From Roseicyclus sp. (GTDB taxonomy: Bacteria > Pseudomonadota > Alphaproteobacteria > Rhodobacterales > Rhodobacteraceae): a stretch of DNA of 64,000 nt. Location of the stretch: the NCBI GenBank assembly GCA_018401055.1, contig JAGYLB010000071.1:1-64000 (forward strand), given 5' to 3'. Of the stretch, positions 8,093 through 17,433 are shown piece by piece. Positions within the stretch are counted from its first letter, which is position 1; the number at the start of each line of letters is the position of its first letter. The position numbers and the translations under genes are program-made. The notes beneath the pieces were generated by a model. The model saw only the letters and a list, made by a program, of their open reading frames with translations, had not been told where the DNA came from and did not search any database.

Positions 8093-10069
8093 TCAGGCGG
8101 GCGCGCGCACCGCCCCCCGGCTGCCCCACCAGTTCAGGCCAAGGATCACGAGGATCAACGCAACCCCCGCCACCTCGACCCGCAGATCAGGCCAGAACAC
8201 CGCGATGACGCCGGGCACAAGCGTTGCGCGCTGCCACAGCGGCAGCGCGCGCCACAAGAAGCCTTCGAGGGTGGCGGCGAAGGCGACCAGAGCGATGATG
8301 GCGATCAGCCCGCTCCAGATCACCAGCGGCAGGGGACCGCCGAGGATGATCTCTTCGTTGAACACCATGAAGAGCGGGATGAGATACAGGCCCTTGGCGT
8401 ATTTCCACGCCTGAAAACTGGTCTCCATCGGTTTCGACCCGGCGATGGCCGCGCCCGCAAAGCCTGCAAGCGCCACGGGGGGCGTCACGTTGCTGTCTTG
8501 CGAATACCAGAACACCACCAGATGCGCGATCAGGATCGGGATACCGAATTCCTGCGTCAGCGCCGGGCCGACAAGGATGATCAGCACGATATAGGCGGCC
8601 GTCACCGGCAGGCCCATGCCCAGGATCAGGCTGGCGATCAGCACCAAGAGCAGCGCCAGCAACAGGTTGCCGCCCGAAAAGGCGATCATCATCGACGAGA
8701 ATTTCAGCCCCAGCCCGGTCAGGCCCACGACGCCCACGATGATGCCCGCCACGGCGCAGGCCATCGAGACCGCGACCGCGTTGCGCGCGCCCAGTTCCAG
8801 CGCCTTAAGCGTCAGCTCAATCCCGCGCCCACACATGGCGACAAAGCCCGCTGCAGTGGGGCGATTGGTGGCATAGGTCCACAGCGCCTTGGCCGCTGCT
8901 GCCGCAAGGATCGACAAGATCGCGTAGAACCCCACGCGCATCGGCGAGTAACCCGCCACCAGCAGCGCCACCAGAGCCACCAGCGGCAAGAGGAAATGCC
9001 ACCCCTCGGCCAATACCTTGCGCACGCTGGGCAGGTCTTCGGCGGCCATGCCGGTCATGCCCTGTTTCACGGCGGCGATATGGACCAAAAGGTAGACCGC
9101 GCCGAAATAGAGGATCGCCGGAAAGATCGAGACAAGCACGATGTCGACATAAGGCACCCGGGTGAATTCCGACATCAGGAACGCGCCTGCCCCCATCAGC
9201 GGCGGCATGATCTGCCCGCCGGTCGAGGCCGCAGCCTCGATCCCGCCCGCCTGCGCGGGGCGGTAGCCGAGCTTTTTCATCAAGGGGATGGTGAAGGCGC
9301 CCGTCGTCACCACATTGGCGATGGCCGAGCCTGAAATCGACCCCATGCCCGCGCTGGCGATGACCGCGGCCTTGGCCGGTCCGCCGCGCTGCTTGCCGGT
9401 GGCGGCATAGGCCAGATCGATGAAGAACTTGCCCGCGCCGGTAACTTCCAGAAAGGCGCCGAACAGCACGAAGACGAAGATGAAGGTGGCAGCCACCCCC
9501 AGCGGGATGCCATAGATGCCTTCGGCTCCCAATGTCATCTGGCTGGCCAGACGCTCCAGCGAATAGCCGCGGTGGTTGAGGATGCCGGGCATCCAGTCAG
9601 CAAGGAAGGGCAACTCGCCCCGGCTGCCTGCAAAGGCATAGGCGATGAAACACGCCCCGATGATCGTCATGCCAAGGCCCACGGCGCGCCGCGCGCCCTC
9701 CAGCACCACGACCATGGTCAAGACGCCCATCCAGACGTCGATATCGCGCGGAAAGACCTGATTGGCGATGATGTCGATGTTGACGGGCACCCAGGCGCCG
9801 ACCAGCACACCGCAGGCGATCAGCACCCCGTCGATGGCCCAGCCAAGCGCGCCGCGCGGGCGGTGGCGGCCAAAGACCGGGTAGATCAGAAAACACAGGA
9901 CAAGGATGAAGCCCAGATGGATCGGTCGCTGAAAGAACAGGCCCAGCGGTTGCAGACCCGCCGCGTAAAGCTGGAACAGCGACAGCGCGATGCCCACGAT
10001 GGTGATGACGCGCAGCGCGATGCGGGGCTGCGGGGCCTCATAAGGGCGCACGTCGGGTTCGGTGACCAT
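8093..10069 (-). CDS. TRAP transporter fused permease (4TM/12TM, DctQM-type)
   Basis: An uninterrupted 658-residue inner-membrane protein. The N-terminal part (about residues 15-165) is the small DctQ-like unit, and the rest is the large DctM-like unit with motifs such as AGMGSISGSAIANVVTTGAF, EAAASTGGQIMPPLMGAGAF and LGMGLPVTAAYIVLIILVG. Such fusions work with TAXI-type binding proteins to import organic solutes using ion gradients. The start overlaps the DUF1850 stop by one base, and the TAXI gene lies upstream, so the three form a complete transporter operon. Cargo is unknown; the divergent betaine-type catabolic genes suggest a methylated amine or related acid. Confidence 0.92.
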   Translation of the reverse strand: MVTEPDVRPYEAPQPRIALRVITIVGIALSLFQLYAAGLQPLGLFFQRPIHLGFILVLCFLIYPVFGRHRPRGALGWAIDGVLIACGVLVGAWVPVNIDIIANQVFPRDIDVWMGVLTMVVVLEGARRAVGLGMTIIGACFIAYAFAGSRGELPFLADWMPGILNHRGYSLERLASQMTLGAEGIYGIPLGVAATFIFVFVLFGAFLEVTGAGKFFIDLAYAATGKQRGGPAKAAVIASAGMGSISGSAIANVVTTGAFTIPLMKKLGYRPAQAGGIEAAASTGGQIMPPLMGAGAFLMSEFTRVPYVDIVLVSIFPAILYFGAVYLLVHIAAVKQGMTGMAAEDLPSVRKVLAEGWHFLLPLVALVALLVAGYSPMRVGFYAILSILAAAAAKALWTYATNRPTAAGFVAMCGRGIELTLKALELGARNAVAVSMACAVAGIIVGVVGLTGLGLKFSSMMIAFSGGNLLLALLLVLIASLILGMGLPVTAAYIVLIILVGPALTQEFGIPILIAHLVVFWYSQDSNVTPPVALAGFAGAAIAGSKPMETSFQAWKYAKGLYLIPLFMVFNEEIILGGPLPLVIWSGLIAIIALVAFAATLEGFLWRALPLWQRATLVPGVIAVFWPDLRVEVAGVALILVILGLNWWGSRGAVRAPA

Positions 10070-10538
10070 CAGTTCTCATCTCCTGTCAGGGCGATCCGCA
10101 CCCGGTCGCGGGGGGCAAGTGCGGACAGCGATACGACCCTGTCGCCGACCTGCAAACGGTGATCGACCGTCGGCCCGCCGGGGCGCAGCACATAGGCGTC
10201 GCCGGGCACGGGTTCGTCGATATCCAGAATGAAATATCCGCCCTGGCCGTCCGACACCTGCCGCCCGCGACCGGGGATATGGTCGAGACCGGCCGCAAAA
10301 TCGGGCAGATGCGCGCGGACCAGCACCATGCGGCCATCGCGGTTCTCGTAGCAGTCCGACACTTCGAACCCCTGAACGGAATGATGCCACAGCACACACC
10401 AGCCCGCCCCGACGGGGACGGGCAGGCGCGCGATCTCGGTGCCGTCGGACCGCGTGGCGACAAGCTCGCCCGCGGTCGCGGCGCTCGGGCCGATGAGAAG
10501 GAGGAGGGCGAACAGCCCCCTCCGATCCTCGGTCTCAC
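10069..10538 (-). CDS. DUF1850 protein of the TAXI-TRAP operon
   Basis: A small exported protein between TAXI and TRAP genes. It has a hydrophobic leader (LFALLLLIGPSAATA) and the DUF1850 pattern LPVPVGAGWCVLWHHSVQGF, with YVLRPGGPTVDHRLQVGDRV near the end. The GTG at 10538 overlaps the TAXI stop as GTGA, which fits coupling. That GTG is out of frame with the body unless one G is lost in the GGGGG run at about 10510; this is probably a homopolymer error. DUF1850 genes are typical companions of TAXI-TRAP systems, function unknown. Confidence 0.8.
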
Positions 10539-11497
10539 GGACGCAGCGCGTCCGGGATGTCGGCGCCGATTTCCTCGTAGTAGCGAATCGCACCGGGGTG
10601 CAGCGGCACGGGGGTCGCGGTCATCGTAAACTCGACCGTGGTCTCGTTGGCCGCCGGGTGAACCGCCTGCAGATCGGCGATGTTCTCGAACATGGCGCGG
10701 GTGATCTGGTAGGCCAGTTCGTCGTCCATCTCGGAGGAGACGACCAGAACGTTCGGGATGCCCAGCACGGTGACGTCGCCGTCGACGCCATTGTAGCTGC
10801 CGCCCGGCAGTGTGGTGACGGCAAAGGTCGCGTCGGCCGCGCGCGCGGCGGTCAGTTCGGCCTCGGTCATCTCGATCATCACGATGCTTTGGGTGGTCGC
10901 GAGGTTGAGGATCGACGAGGTGGGCGCGCCCACCGACCAGAAGCCCGCGTCGATGTCGCCATTGGCCAGCGCGTCGGCGGTCTCGTTGAAGTTGAGTCGC
11001 TGTTCCTCGATGTCGTCATAGCTCAGGCCATTGGCCTCGAGAATTGCGGCGGCGTTCACCTCGGTGCCCGAGCCCGGCGCGCCGATGGAGACGCGCTTGC
11101 CGCGCAGATCCGCAAGCGAGGTGATGCCGCTGCTTTCCAGTGCCACGATCTGCACCATGTTGGCGTAGACCGAGGCCAGACCGCGCACCATCGGCAGTTG
11201 CTGCCCTTCGAACCGGCCCGTGCCGGTGTAGGCCTGCGCGACCGTGTCGGCCAGCGCCAGAGCCAGATCGGCGTCGCCAGTGGCGATCAGACCCATGTTC
11301 TCGACCGAGGCGCCGGTGACCTCGGCAGTCGCCGAATAGCCTTCGACCTGCGCATTGATGATCTCGGCCAGACCGCCGCCGATCGGGTAGTAGACGCCGC
11401 CGGTGCCGCCGGTGGCGATCGAAAGCTGCTCCTGCGCGAAGGCGGGAACGGCCGTCGCGACGAGCGTGCTGGCTGCGAGGACCTTGAAGAACGACAT
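10535..11497 (-). CDS. TAXI-family TRAP substrate-binding protein
   Basis: About 320 residues, with a signal peptide MSFFKVLAASTLVATAVPAF before QEQLSIATGGTGGVYYPIGG, the standard TAXI opening. Later LRGKRVSIGAPGSGTEVNAA and GDIDAGFWSVGAPTSSI also match TAXI periplasmic receptors. It would deliver the solute to the fused TRAP permease. I chose ATG 11497, with AGGGAGGT upstream; the longer open frame that runs into LysR arises from a frameshift in that gene. First gene of the TAXI-DUF1850-TRAP operon. Confidence 0.92.
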   Translation of the reverse strand: MSFFKVLAASTLVATAVPAFAQEQLSIATGGTGGVYYPIGGGLAEIINAQVEGYSATAEVTGASVENMGLIATGDADLALALADTVAQAYTGTGRFEGQQLPMVRGLASVYANMVQIVALESSGITSLADLRGKRVSIGAPGSGTEVNAAAILEANGLSYDDIEEQRLNFNETADALANGDIDAGFWSVGAPTSSILNLATTQSIVMIEMTEAELTAARAADATFAVTTLPGGSYNGVDGDVTVLGIPNVLVVSSEMDDELAYQITRAMFENIADLQAVHPAANETTVEFTMTATPVPLHPGAIRYYEEIGADIPDALRP

Positions 11498-11565
11498 GTT
11501 TGTACCTCCCTGAAAGGTTTGTTGTCCGGCCGTTCTAAAGCCTAAGCCGCCACAGGCCAAGCCCT

Positions 11566-12436
11566 TCAGGCCCCGGCACGGTCCACCCGGCCGTCGAGAT
11601 GGGCCCCCAGCACGCTCAGCACCCGACGATAGGCGCGGCGGTGGCGATTGCGCAGGTGCGCGGCGCCGTAGACCGGCTGCACGATCGGAGGAGCCTCGGC
11701 CACGCGGCGAGCTCTGTCCGGCGGCTTCGAGCTCGCGCGCGGTGTCGCGGGTGACATAGGTGCTGCCGCCCAGACCCGTCAGCAGGCCGCGGATGACCGC
11801 ATTCTGCCCGCTAGACACCACGCCGGCCGAAAGCATCGGCAGACGCTCGGCATGGGTGGCGGAAAAGGCGGGGGCGTAGTTGGGCAGGATATAGGTATCA
11901 GGCCGGACCTGCGCCAGCGTCGTAGCATCGGTCGAGACCATGACATAGCCCACAGCGCCCAGCGTCTCGAAATGCAGGTCGGGGTGGGGTTTGGGCGTGT
12001 AATGGATTGCCACGTCAAGCGCGCCCGCCAGCACGTCGGCGCACATCTGCGCGGAATAATCCGCCTCCACATAGAGGGCCGTTCCCGGCAGTGCGTCCTG
12101 CAAGGCGGCGACCATGGCAGCGACGCGGTCGCCCAGCAGATCGTGCTGGATGCCTACCCGCATCGTCATCGCGGCACTGCCGGTGCCTTGCACCGACTGG
12201 CGCGCGGCCATCCAGCCCCGCCGCAGGCTGCGCGCCTGCGGCTCGAACCGCAGGCCCTCGGTGGTCAACGCCGTGCCCGCACGGCTGCGGTCTAGCAACC
12301 GGCAGCCCAGCGCCTGCTCCAGTGCGTGGATGCGCCCCGAGACGGTCGATTGCGTCACCCCCAGCCGCGTCGCGGTGCGATTGAAGCTGCGCGTGTCGCA
12401 CAGGTCGAGAAAGGTCTCCAACTGGTCGAAGGTCAT
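11566..12436 (-). CDS. LysR-family transcriptional regulator (one frameshift)
   Basis: It starts MTFDQLETFLDLCDTRSFNR, followed by the winged helix-turn-helix TRLGVTQSTVSGRIHALEQA and then an effector-binding domain. A frameshift at about 11710-11720 fuses the frame artificially to the TAXI gene. The true end is in another frame, closing at 11566 for a protein of about 290 residues, which is normal. It lies between the TRAP operon and the divergent flavoprotein operon and probably controls both. A perfect 19-bp palindrome lies ten bases before its start codon. Confidence 0.85.
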
Positions 12437-12445
12437 GGGCGTTCC

Positions 12446-12464
12446 TGATCGGTTCAACCGATCA
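12446..12464. promoter_or_regulatory. Palindromic operator candidate
   Basis: TGATCGGTT-C-AACCGATCA is a perfect 19-bp palindrome centred at 12455, in the gap between lysR and the divergent flavoprotein operon. It sits just upstream of the lysR start, a position that fits autoregulation and divergent control. It lacks the plain T-N11-A form (its ends are T and A with 17 bases between), so the binder could be LysR or another regulator. Confidence 0.55.
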
Positions 12465-12541
12465 AATCATATGCCGCGACCGAATTGAACTGTTGTTTGC
12501 GGCGGCGAATACTCGGGCGACACAGGGCGGAGGACGAAGCG

Positions 12542-14986
12542 ATGGGAAACCTGCCCGACAGCGCGCGCGTGGTGATCATCGGGGGCGGCGTCATCGGTGT
12601 GTCGGCGCTCTACCATCTGGCGCGGGCCGGGTGGACGGATTGCGTTTTGCTAGAGAAAAACGAGCTGACGGCGGGCTCGACTTGGCATGCGGCGGGCAAT
12701 GTGCCCACCTTCTCGACCTCGTGGTCGATCATGAACATGCAGCGCTATTCGACGGAGCTCTATCGCGGCCTTGGCGCGGCGGTGGGCTATCCGCTGAACT
12801 ACCATGTGACCGGCTCGATCCGGCTGGCGCACAGCGACGAGCGGATGCAGGAGTTTGCCCGTGCCCGTGGGATGGGCCTGTCGCAGGGCATGGCGCTGGA
12901 AATTCTTGGGCCCGACGAGATCAAGGCGAAATATCCCTTCATCGAAACCCATGACCTCAAGGGCGCGCTCTACGATCCGGCGGATGGCGACATCGACCCC
13001 GCGCAGGTGACCCAAGCGCTGGCCAAGGGCGCGCGCGATCTGGGGGCCACGATCGTGCGGTTTTGCCCCGCCACGGGCGTCAGCCGGGAAAACGGCCTTT
13101 GGATAGTGCACACCGATCAGGGCGATATCCGCTGCGAGATCGTGGTGAACGCGGCGGGCTACTACGCCCAGCGCGTGGGCGAATGGTTCAAGCCCTATGG
13201 CGGACGTACCGTGCCGATGATGGTGATGAGCCACCAATATCTGATCTTTGACGAGGTGCCCGCCGTGCGCGACTGGGCCAAGGCGGCAGGCCACAAGCTG
13301 CCGCTTTTGCGCGATGTCGACACCTCCTACTACCTGCGGCAAGAAAAGAACGGCTTCAACCTCGGCCCATATGAGCGCAACTGCCGCGCGCATTGGACCA
13401 CGGCAGACGATCCGCTGCCTGAGGATTTCAGCTTTCAACTCTATCCCGACGATCTGGACCGGCTGTCGTTCCAGATCGAGGATGCGATGGCCCGCGTGCC
13501 GGTTCTGGCCGAGGCTGGGCTGGCCAAGGTGATCAACGGCCCGATCCCCTATACCCCCGACGGAAACCCGCTGATCGGCCCGATGCCGGGCGTGCCCAAT
13601 GCCTTCGAGGCCTGCGTCTTTACCTTCGGCATCGCTCAGGGCGGCGGGGCGGGCAAGGTGCTGGCGGAATGGGTGACGCAAGGGGCGACCGAATGGGACA
13701 TGTGGTCCTGCGACCCACGCCGCTTCACCGATTACACCGACCCCGACTACTGTATGCAGAAGGGCATGGAGGTTTACGGCCACGAATACGCGATGCATTT
13801 CCCGTGGCACCGCTGGCCTGCAGCCCCCGACCGGCGCCTGTCGGCCCTGCATGACCGCCTGAAGGCCGCGGGCGCGCAATTCGGCGCTTATAACGGCTGG
13901 GAACGCGCCAACTGGTTCGCGCAGCCCGGCGACGACACCTCCGAGGCGGCGACGCTGACATGGGGCCGCGCTGGCCCGTGGGAGGCCCGCATCCGCGAGG
14001 AATGCGAGGCCGTGCGCGACCATGCGGGCGTGATCGCGATTTCAGGGTTCACGCGACTTGCGGTCGAGGGGCCGGGCGCGCGGGCGCATGTCGATGGCCT
14101 GACCTGCTCGCGCCTGCCGGAGCCGGGGCGCATCGGCCTGGCCTATTTCCCCGACAGCCGCGGGCGCATCCTGACCGAGATGTCGGTGATCCCGCGCAGC
14201 GATGACGAGGTCTGGCTGATCACGGCGGGCATCGCGCAATGGCATGACCGCGATGTCCTGCTGAAGGGCTTGCCCGAGGGAGTGCGTGTCACCGACCGCA
14301 GCGCGAGATACGATTGCCTTTTGCTGACCGGCCCCGCGTCGCGCGACATTCTTGCCCCCCTGACCGATGGCGACCTGTCGCTGCCCTGGCTCTCGGCGCA
14401 GGATGCAACGGTCTGCGGGATCGATTGCGTGCTGTTGCGGGTGTCTTTCGCGGGCGAGTTGGGCTGGGAAATCCACTGCCCCGCCGTCGCGGCCCCCACC
14501 ATCTGGGACGCTGTGACCGGCGCGGGCGCGAAGCCCTTCGGCATGTGGGCCCTGAACAGCTTGCGCATCGAAAAGGGCTACCGCGCGTGGAAGGGCGACC
14601 TGTCGACCGATTACAGCCTGCTGCAGGGTGGGCTCGACCGGTTCATCCGCTTCGACAAGGCACAGGATTTCCCTGGCAAACAGGCCCTTCTGGCCGAGAA
14701 ACAGGCGGGCGTGGCCAAACGCTTTGTCACGCTGACGGTCGATGCGGGCGCGGCGGATGCGCCCTATATGTCGACGCTCTGGCACGAGGGGCGCGTGGTG
14801 GGCGAAACCACCTCGGGAGCTTGGGGCTACCGCGTCGGAAAATCCATTGCCCTTGGCATGTTGCGCGCCGATCTGACCACGCCGGGGACGGAGGTGGAGA
14901 TCGACATCTTCGGCCAGCGCCACCGCGCCGTGGTGCAGCCCGATGGTCCGCTTTGGGATCCCACCAATACGCGGCTGAGGGGCTGA
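12542..14986 (+). CDS. DMGDH/sarcosine dehydrogenase-like flavoprotein A
   Basis: An intact protein of 814 residues with an N-terminal FAD-dependent amine oxidase domain and a C-terminal GcvT-like folate-binding region. The dinucleotide motif is VVIIGGGVIG (residues 10-19), and STWHAAG contains His49, the position that covalently holds FAD in dimethylglycine dehydrogenase. The C-terminal half reads VSFAGELGWEIHCP and MWALNSLRIEKGYRAWKGDL, typical of GcvT. It would oxidatively demethylate an N-methyl amine and pass the one-carbon unit to tetrahydrofolate. GGAGG precedes ATG 12542. It is divergent from lysR and three bases upstream of the second copy. Confidence 0.88.
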   Translation: MGNLPDSARVVIIGGGVIGVSALYHLARAGWTDCVLLEKNELTAGSTWHAAGNVPTFSTSWSIMNMQRYSTELYRGLGAAVGYPLNYHVTGSIRLAHSDERMQEFARARGMGLSQGMALEILGPDEIKAKYPFIETHDLKGALYDPADGDIDPAQVTQALAKGARDLGATIVRFCPATGVSRENGLWIVHTDQGDIRCEIVVNAAGYYAQRVGEWFKPYGGRTVPMMVMSHQYLIFDEVPAVRDWAKAAGHKLPLLRDVDTSYYLRQEKNGFNLGPYERNCRAHWTTADDPLPEDFSFQLYPDDLDRLSFQIEDAMARVPVLAEAGLAKVINGPIPYTPDGNPLIGPMPGVPNAFEACVFTFGIAQGGGAGKVLAEWVTQGATEWDMWSCDPRRFTDYTDPDYCMQKGMEVYGHEYAMHFPWHRWPAAPDRRLSALHDRLKAAGAQFGAYNGWERANWFAQPGDDTSEAATLTWGRAGPWEARIREECEAVRDHAGVIAISGFTRLAVEGPGARAHVDGLTCSRLPEPGRIGLAYFPDSRGRILTEMSVIPRSDDEVWLITAGIAQWHDRDVLLKGLPEGVRVTDRSARYDCLLLTGPASRDILAPLTDGDLSLPWLSAQDATVCGIDCVLLRVSFAGELGWEIHCPAVAAPTIWDAVTGAGAKPFGMWALNSLRIEKGYRAWKGDLSTDYSLLQGGLDRFIRFDKAQDFPGKQALLAEKQAGVAKRFVTLTVDAGAADAPYMSTLWHEGRVVGETTSGAWGYRVGKSIALGMLRADLTTPGTEVEIDIFGQRHRAVVQPDGPLWDPTNTRLRG

Positions 14987-14989
14987 CCC

Positions 14990-17433
14990 ATGACAATCCC
15001 CACCCAAGCGCGCGCGGTCATCATCGGGGGCGGTGTCTCGGGCTGTTCGGTCGCCTATCATCTCGCGAAACTGGGCTGGACCGACATTGTCCTCTTGGAA
15101 CGCAAGCAACTGACCTGCGGCACCACATGGCATGCGGCGGGGCTGGTGGGCAGTTGCGCGCGAGCCAGAACATGACGCGGCTGGCGAAATATTCCGCCGA
15201 TCTCTACCTGCGGCTCGAAGCCGAGACCGGCATCGCCACGGGGATGCGACAGGTGGGGTCCATCTCGCTGGGGCTGACCGAGGACCGGCGGCAGGAGTTG
15301 CTCAGGCAAGCGACGCTGGCGCGCGCCTTTGGCGTCGAGGTGCACGAGATCACCACCGCCGAGGTGCGGGCGATGTATCCCCATGTCGAGGTCGGCGATG
15401 TCACCTGCGCCCTGCACCTGCCGGGTGACGGCCAATGCGACCCGGCCAATATCGCCATGGCGTTGGCCAAGGGCGCGCGGATGGCGGGCGCGCGGATCGT
15501 CGAAGGGGTGAAGGTCACGCGCGTGAGAGACGATGGCCGCCGTGTGACCGGCGTGGATTGGGAAAGCGGCGGGGACAGCGGCCATATCGCAACTGAGGTG
15601 GTCATCAACTGCGGCGGCATGTGGGGGCGCGATCTGGCGGCAGCGTCGCGCGTCACGCTGCCGCTGCATGCCTGCGAGCACTTCTATCTCGTCACGGAAC
15701 CCATTGAGGGGCTTGGGCATCTTCCTGTTCTGCGTGTGCCGGATGAATGCGCCTATTACAAATCCGACGCTGGCAAGATGATGCTGGGCGCGTTCGAGCC
15801 GCGCGCGAAACCCTGGGGCATGGGCGGCATTCCGGAGGATTTCTGTTTCGACGCGCTGCCCGAGGATTTCGACCATTTCGCGCCAATTCTGGAACAGGCG
15901 ACCGCGCGCGGATGCCGCTGTTTCAGACCGCGGGCATCCACACCTTCTTCAACGGACCCGAAAGCTTCACCCCCGATGACCGCTACTATCTGGGCGAGGC
16001 GCCGGAACTGGGCGGCTACTGGGTCGCGGCGGGTTACAATTCCATCGGCATCGTCTCCTCGGGCGGCGCGGGCATGGCGCTGGCGCATTGGATCGCCGAA
16101 GGCGCTGCCGCCCTTCGATCTGTGGGAGGTCGATATCCGCCGCGCGCAACCCTTCCAGCGCAACCGCCGCTATCTGAAGGAGCGGGTGACCGAGACTTTG
16201 GGCCTGCTTTACGCCGACCACTGGCCGTACCGGCAGGTGGAAACCGCGCGGGGTGTGCGGCGCTCGCCCGTCCATGAGCATCTGAAAGCGGCGGGCGCGG
16301 TCTTTGGTGAGGTGGCGGGGTGGGAACGCGCGAACTGGTTCGCCCTGCCGGGTCAGGCGCGCGCATACCGCTACGATTGGCACCGGCAGAACTGGTTCGA
16401 CAACCAGCGCTCCGAACACATGGCCGTGCGGCAGGCCGTGGGCCTGTTCGACATGACATCCTTCGGCAAGATCCGGGTCGAGGGGCGCGATGCCTGCGTC
16501 TTTCTCAACCACCTTTGCGCGAACGAGGTGGATGTGGATGCGGGCCGCGTCGTCTACACCCAGATGCTGAACCCTAAGGGCGGCATCGAGAGCGATCTGA
16601 CCGTTACGCGCCTGTCGGAAACCGCCTATCTGCTGGTGGTGCCCGGCGCGACCTTGCGGCGCGACCTTGCATGGCTGCGCAAACACGCGGGCGAGCGGTT
16701 CGTGACCATCACCGACATGACCGCGGCAGAGGCCGTGTTTTGCGTGATGGGCCCGAAAGCGCGCGACCTGATGCAGGCGGTCAGCCCCGATGACCTGTCG
16801 AATGCCGGTTTCCCCTTTGCCACCGCGCGGGAAATCGAGGTGGGCATGGGCCTCGCCCGTGCGCATCGCATCTCTTACGTCGGCGAATTGGGGTGGGAGC
16901 TTTACGTCTCCACCGACATGGCCGCGCATGTCTTCGAGACGCTGGTGCAGGCGGGCGCGGATCACGGGCTGAAGCTCTGCGGGCTGCATGCGCTGGATTC
17001 GTGCCGGATCGAAAAGGCCTACCGCCATTTCGGCCATGACATCACCGACGAGGATCACGTGCTGGAGGCGGGGTTGGGCTTTGCCGTCCGCACGCAAAAG
17101 CCCGATTTTCTCGGCCGCGACGCGGTGCTGAGGAAACGCGAGGCAGGGCTGGCACGCCGGATGCTGCAATTCCGGCTCGATGACCCCGACCCGATGCTGT
17201 TTCACAACGAGGCTGTCGTCCGAGACGGCAAGATCGTGTCGATCCTGACCTCTGGCAATTACGGCCATGCGCTCGGCGGCGCCATCGGAATGGGCTACGT
17301 GCCCTGCGCGCATGAGACCGCCGAGGATGTGCTGTCCTCAACCTACGAGATCGAAGTGGCCGGGGTCCGGCACGCGGCGCGGGCCAGCCTTGCGCCGATG
17401 TACGACCCGCAATCGCAAAGGGTGCGCCAATGA
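14990..17433 (+). CDS. DMGDH/sarcosine dehydrogenase-like flavoprotein B (frameshifted)
   Basis: A second FAD-plus-GcvT protein of about 815 residues. It starts [20 protein letters not shown] and has TTWHAAG with His48 as the expected FAD-linking residue. An indel near 15160 changes the frame, and a pair near 15910 and 16100 leaves the segment [20 protein letters not shown] in another frame. The C-terminal GcvT part is intact, with [17 protein letters not shown] and [18 protein letters not shown]. It is probably co-transcribed with flavoprotein A and ends in a 4-bp ATGA overlap with the methyltransferase gene. Tandem but different copies suggest two successive demethylations. Confidence 0.85.

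Noticed and set aside
10535..12457. Apparent LysR-TAXI fusion protein
   Set aside because: A frameshift near 11715 joins the two frames; TAXI has its own start, signal peptide and ribosome binding site, and the LysR C-terminus continues in another frame.
14314..17433. 1039-residue open frame covering the end of flavoprotein A and all of B
   Set aside because: Its first 280 residues are a shadow of flavoprotein A; the real gene B starts at 14990.
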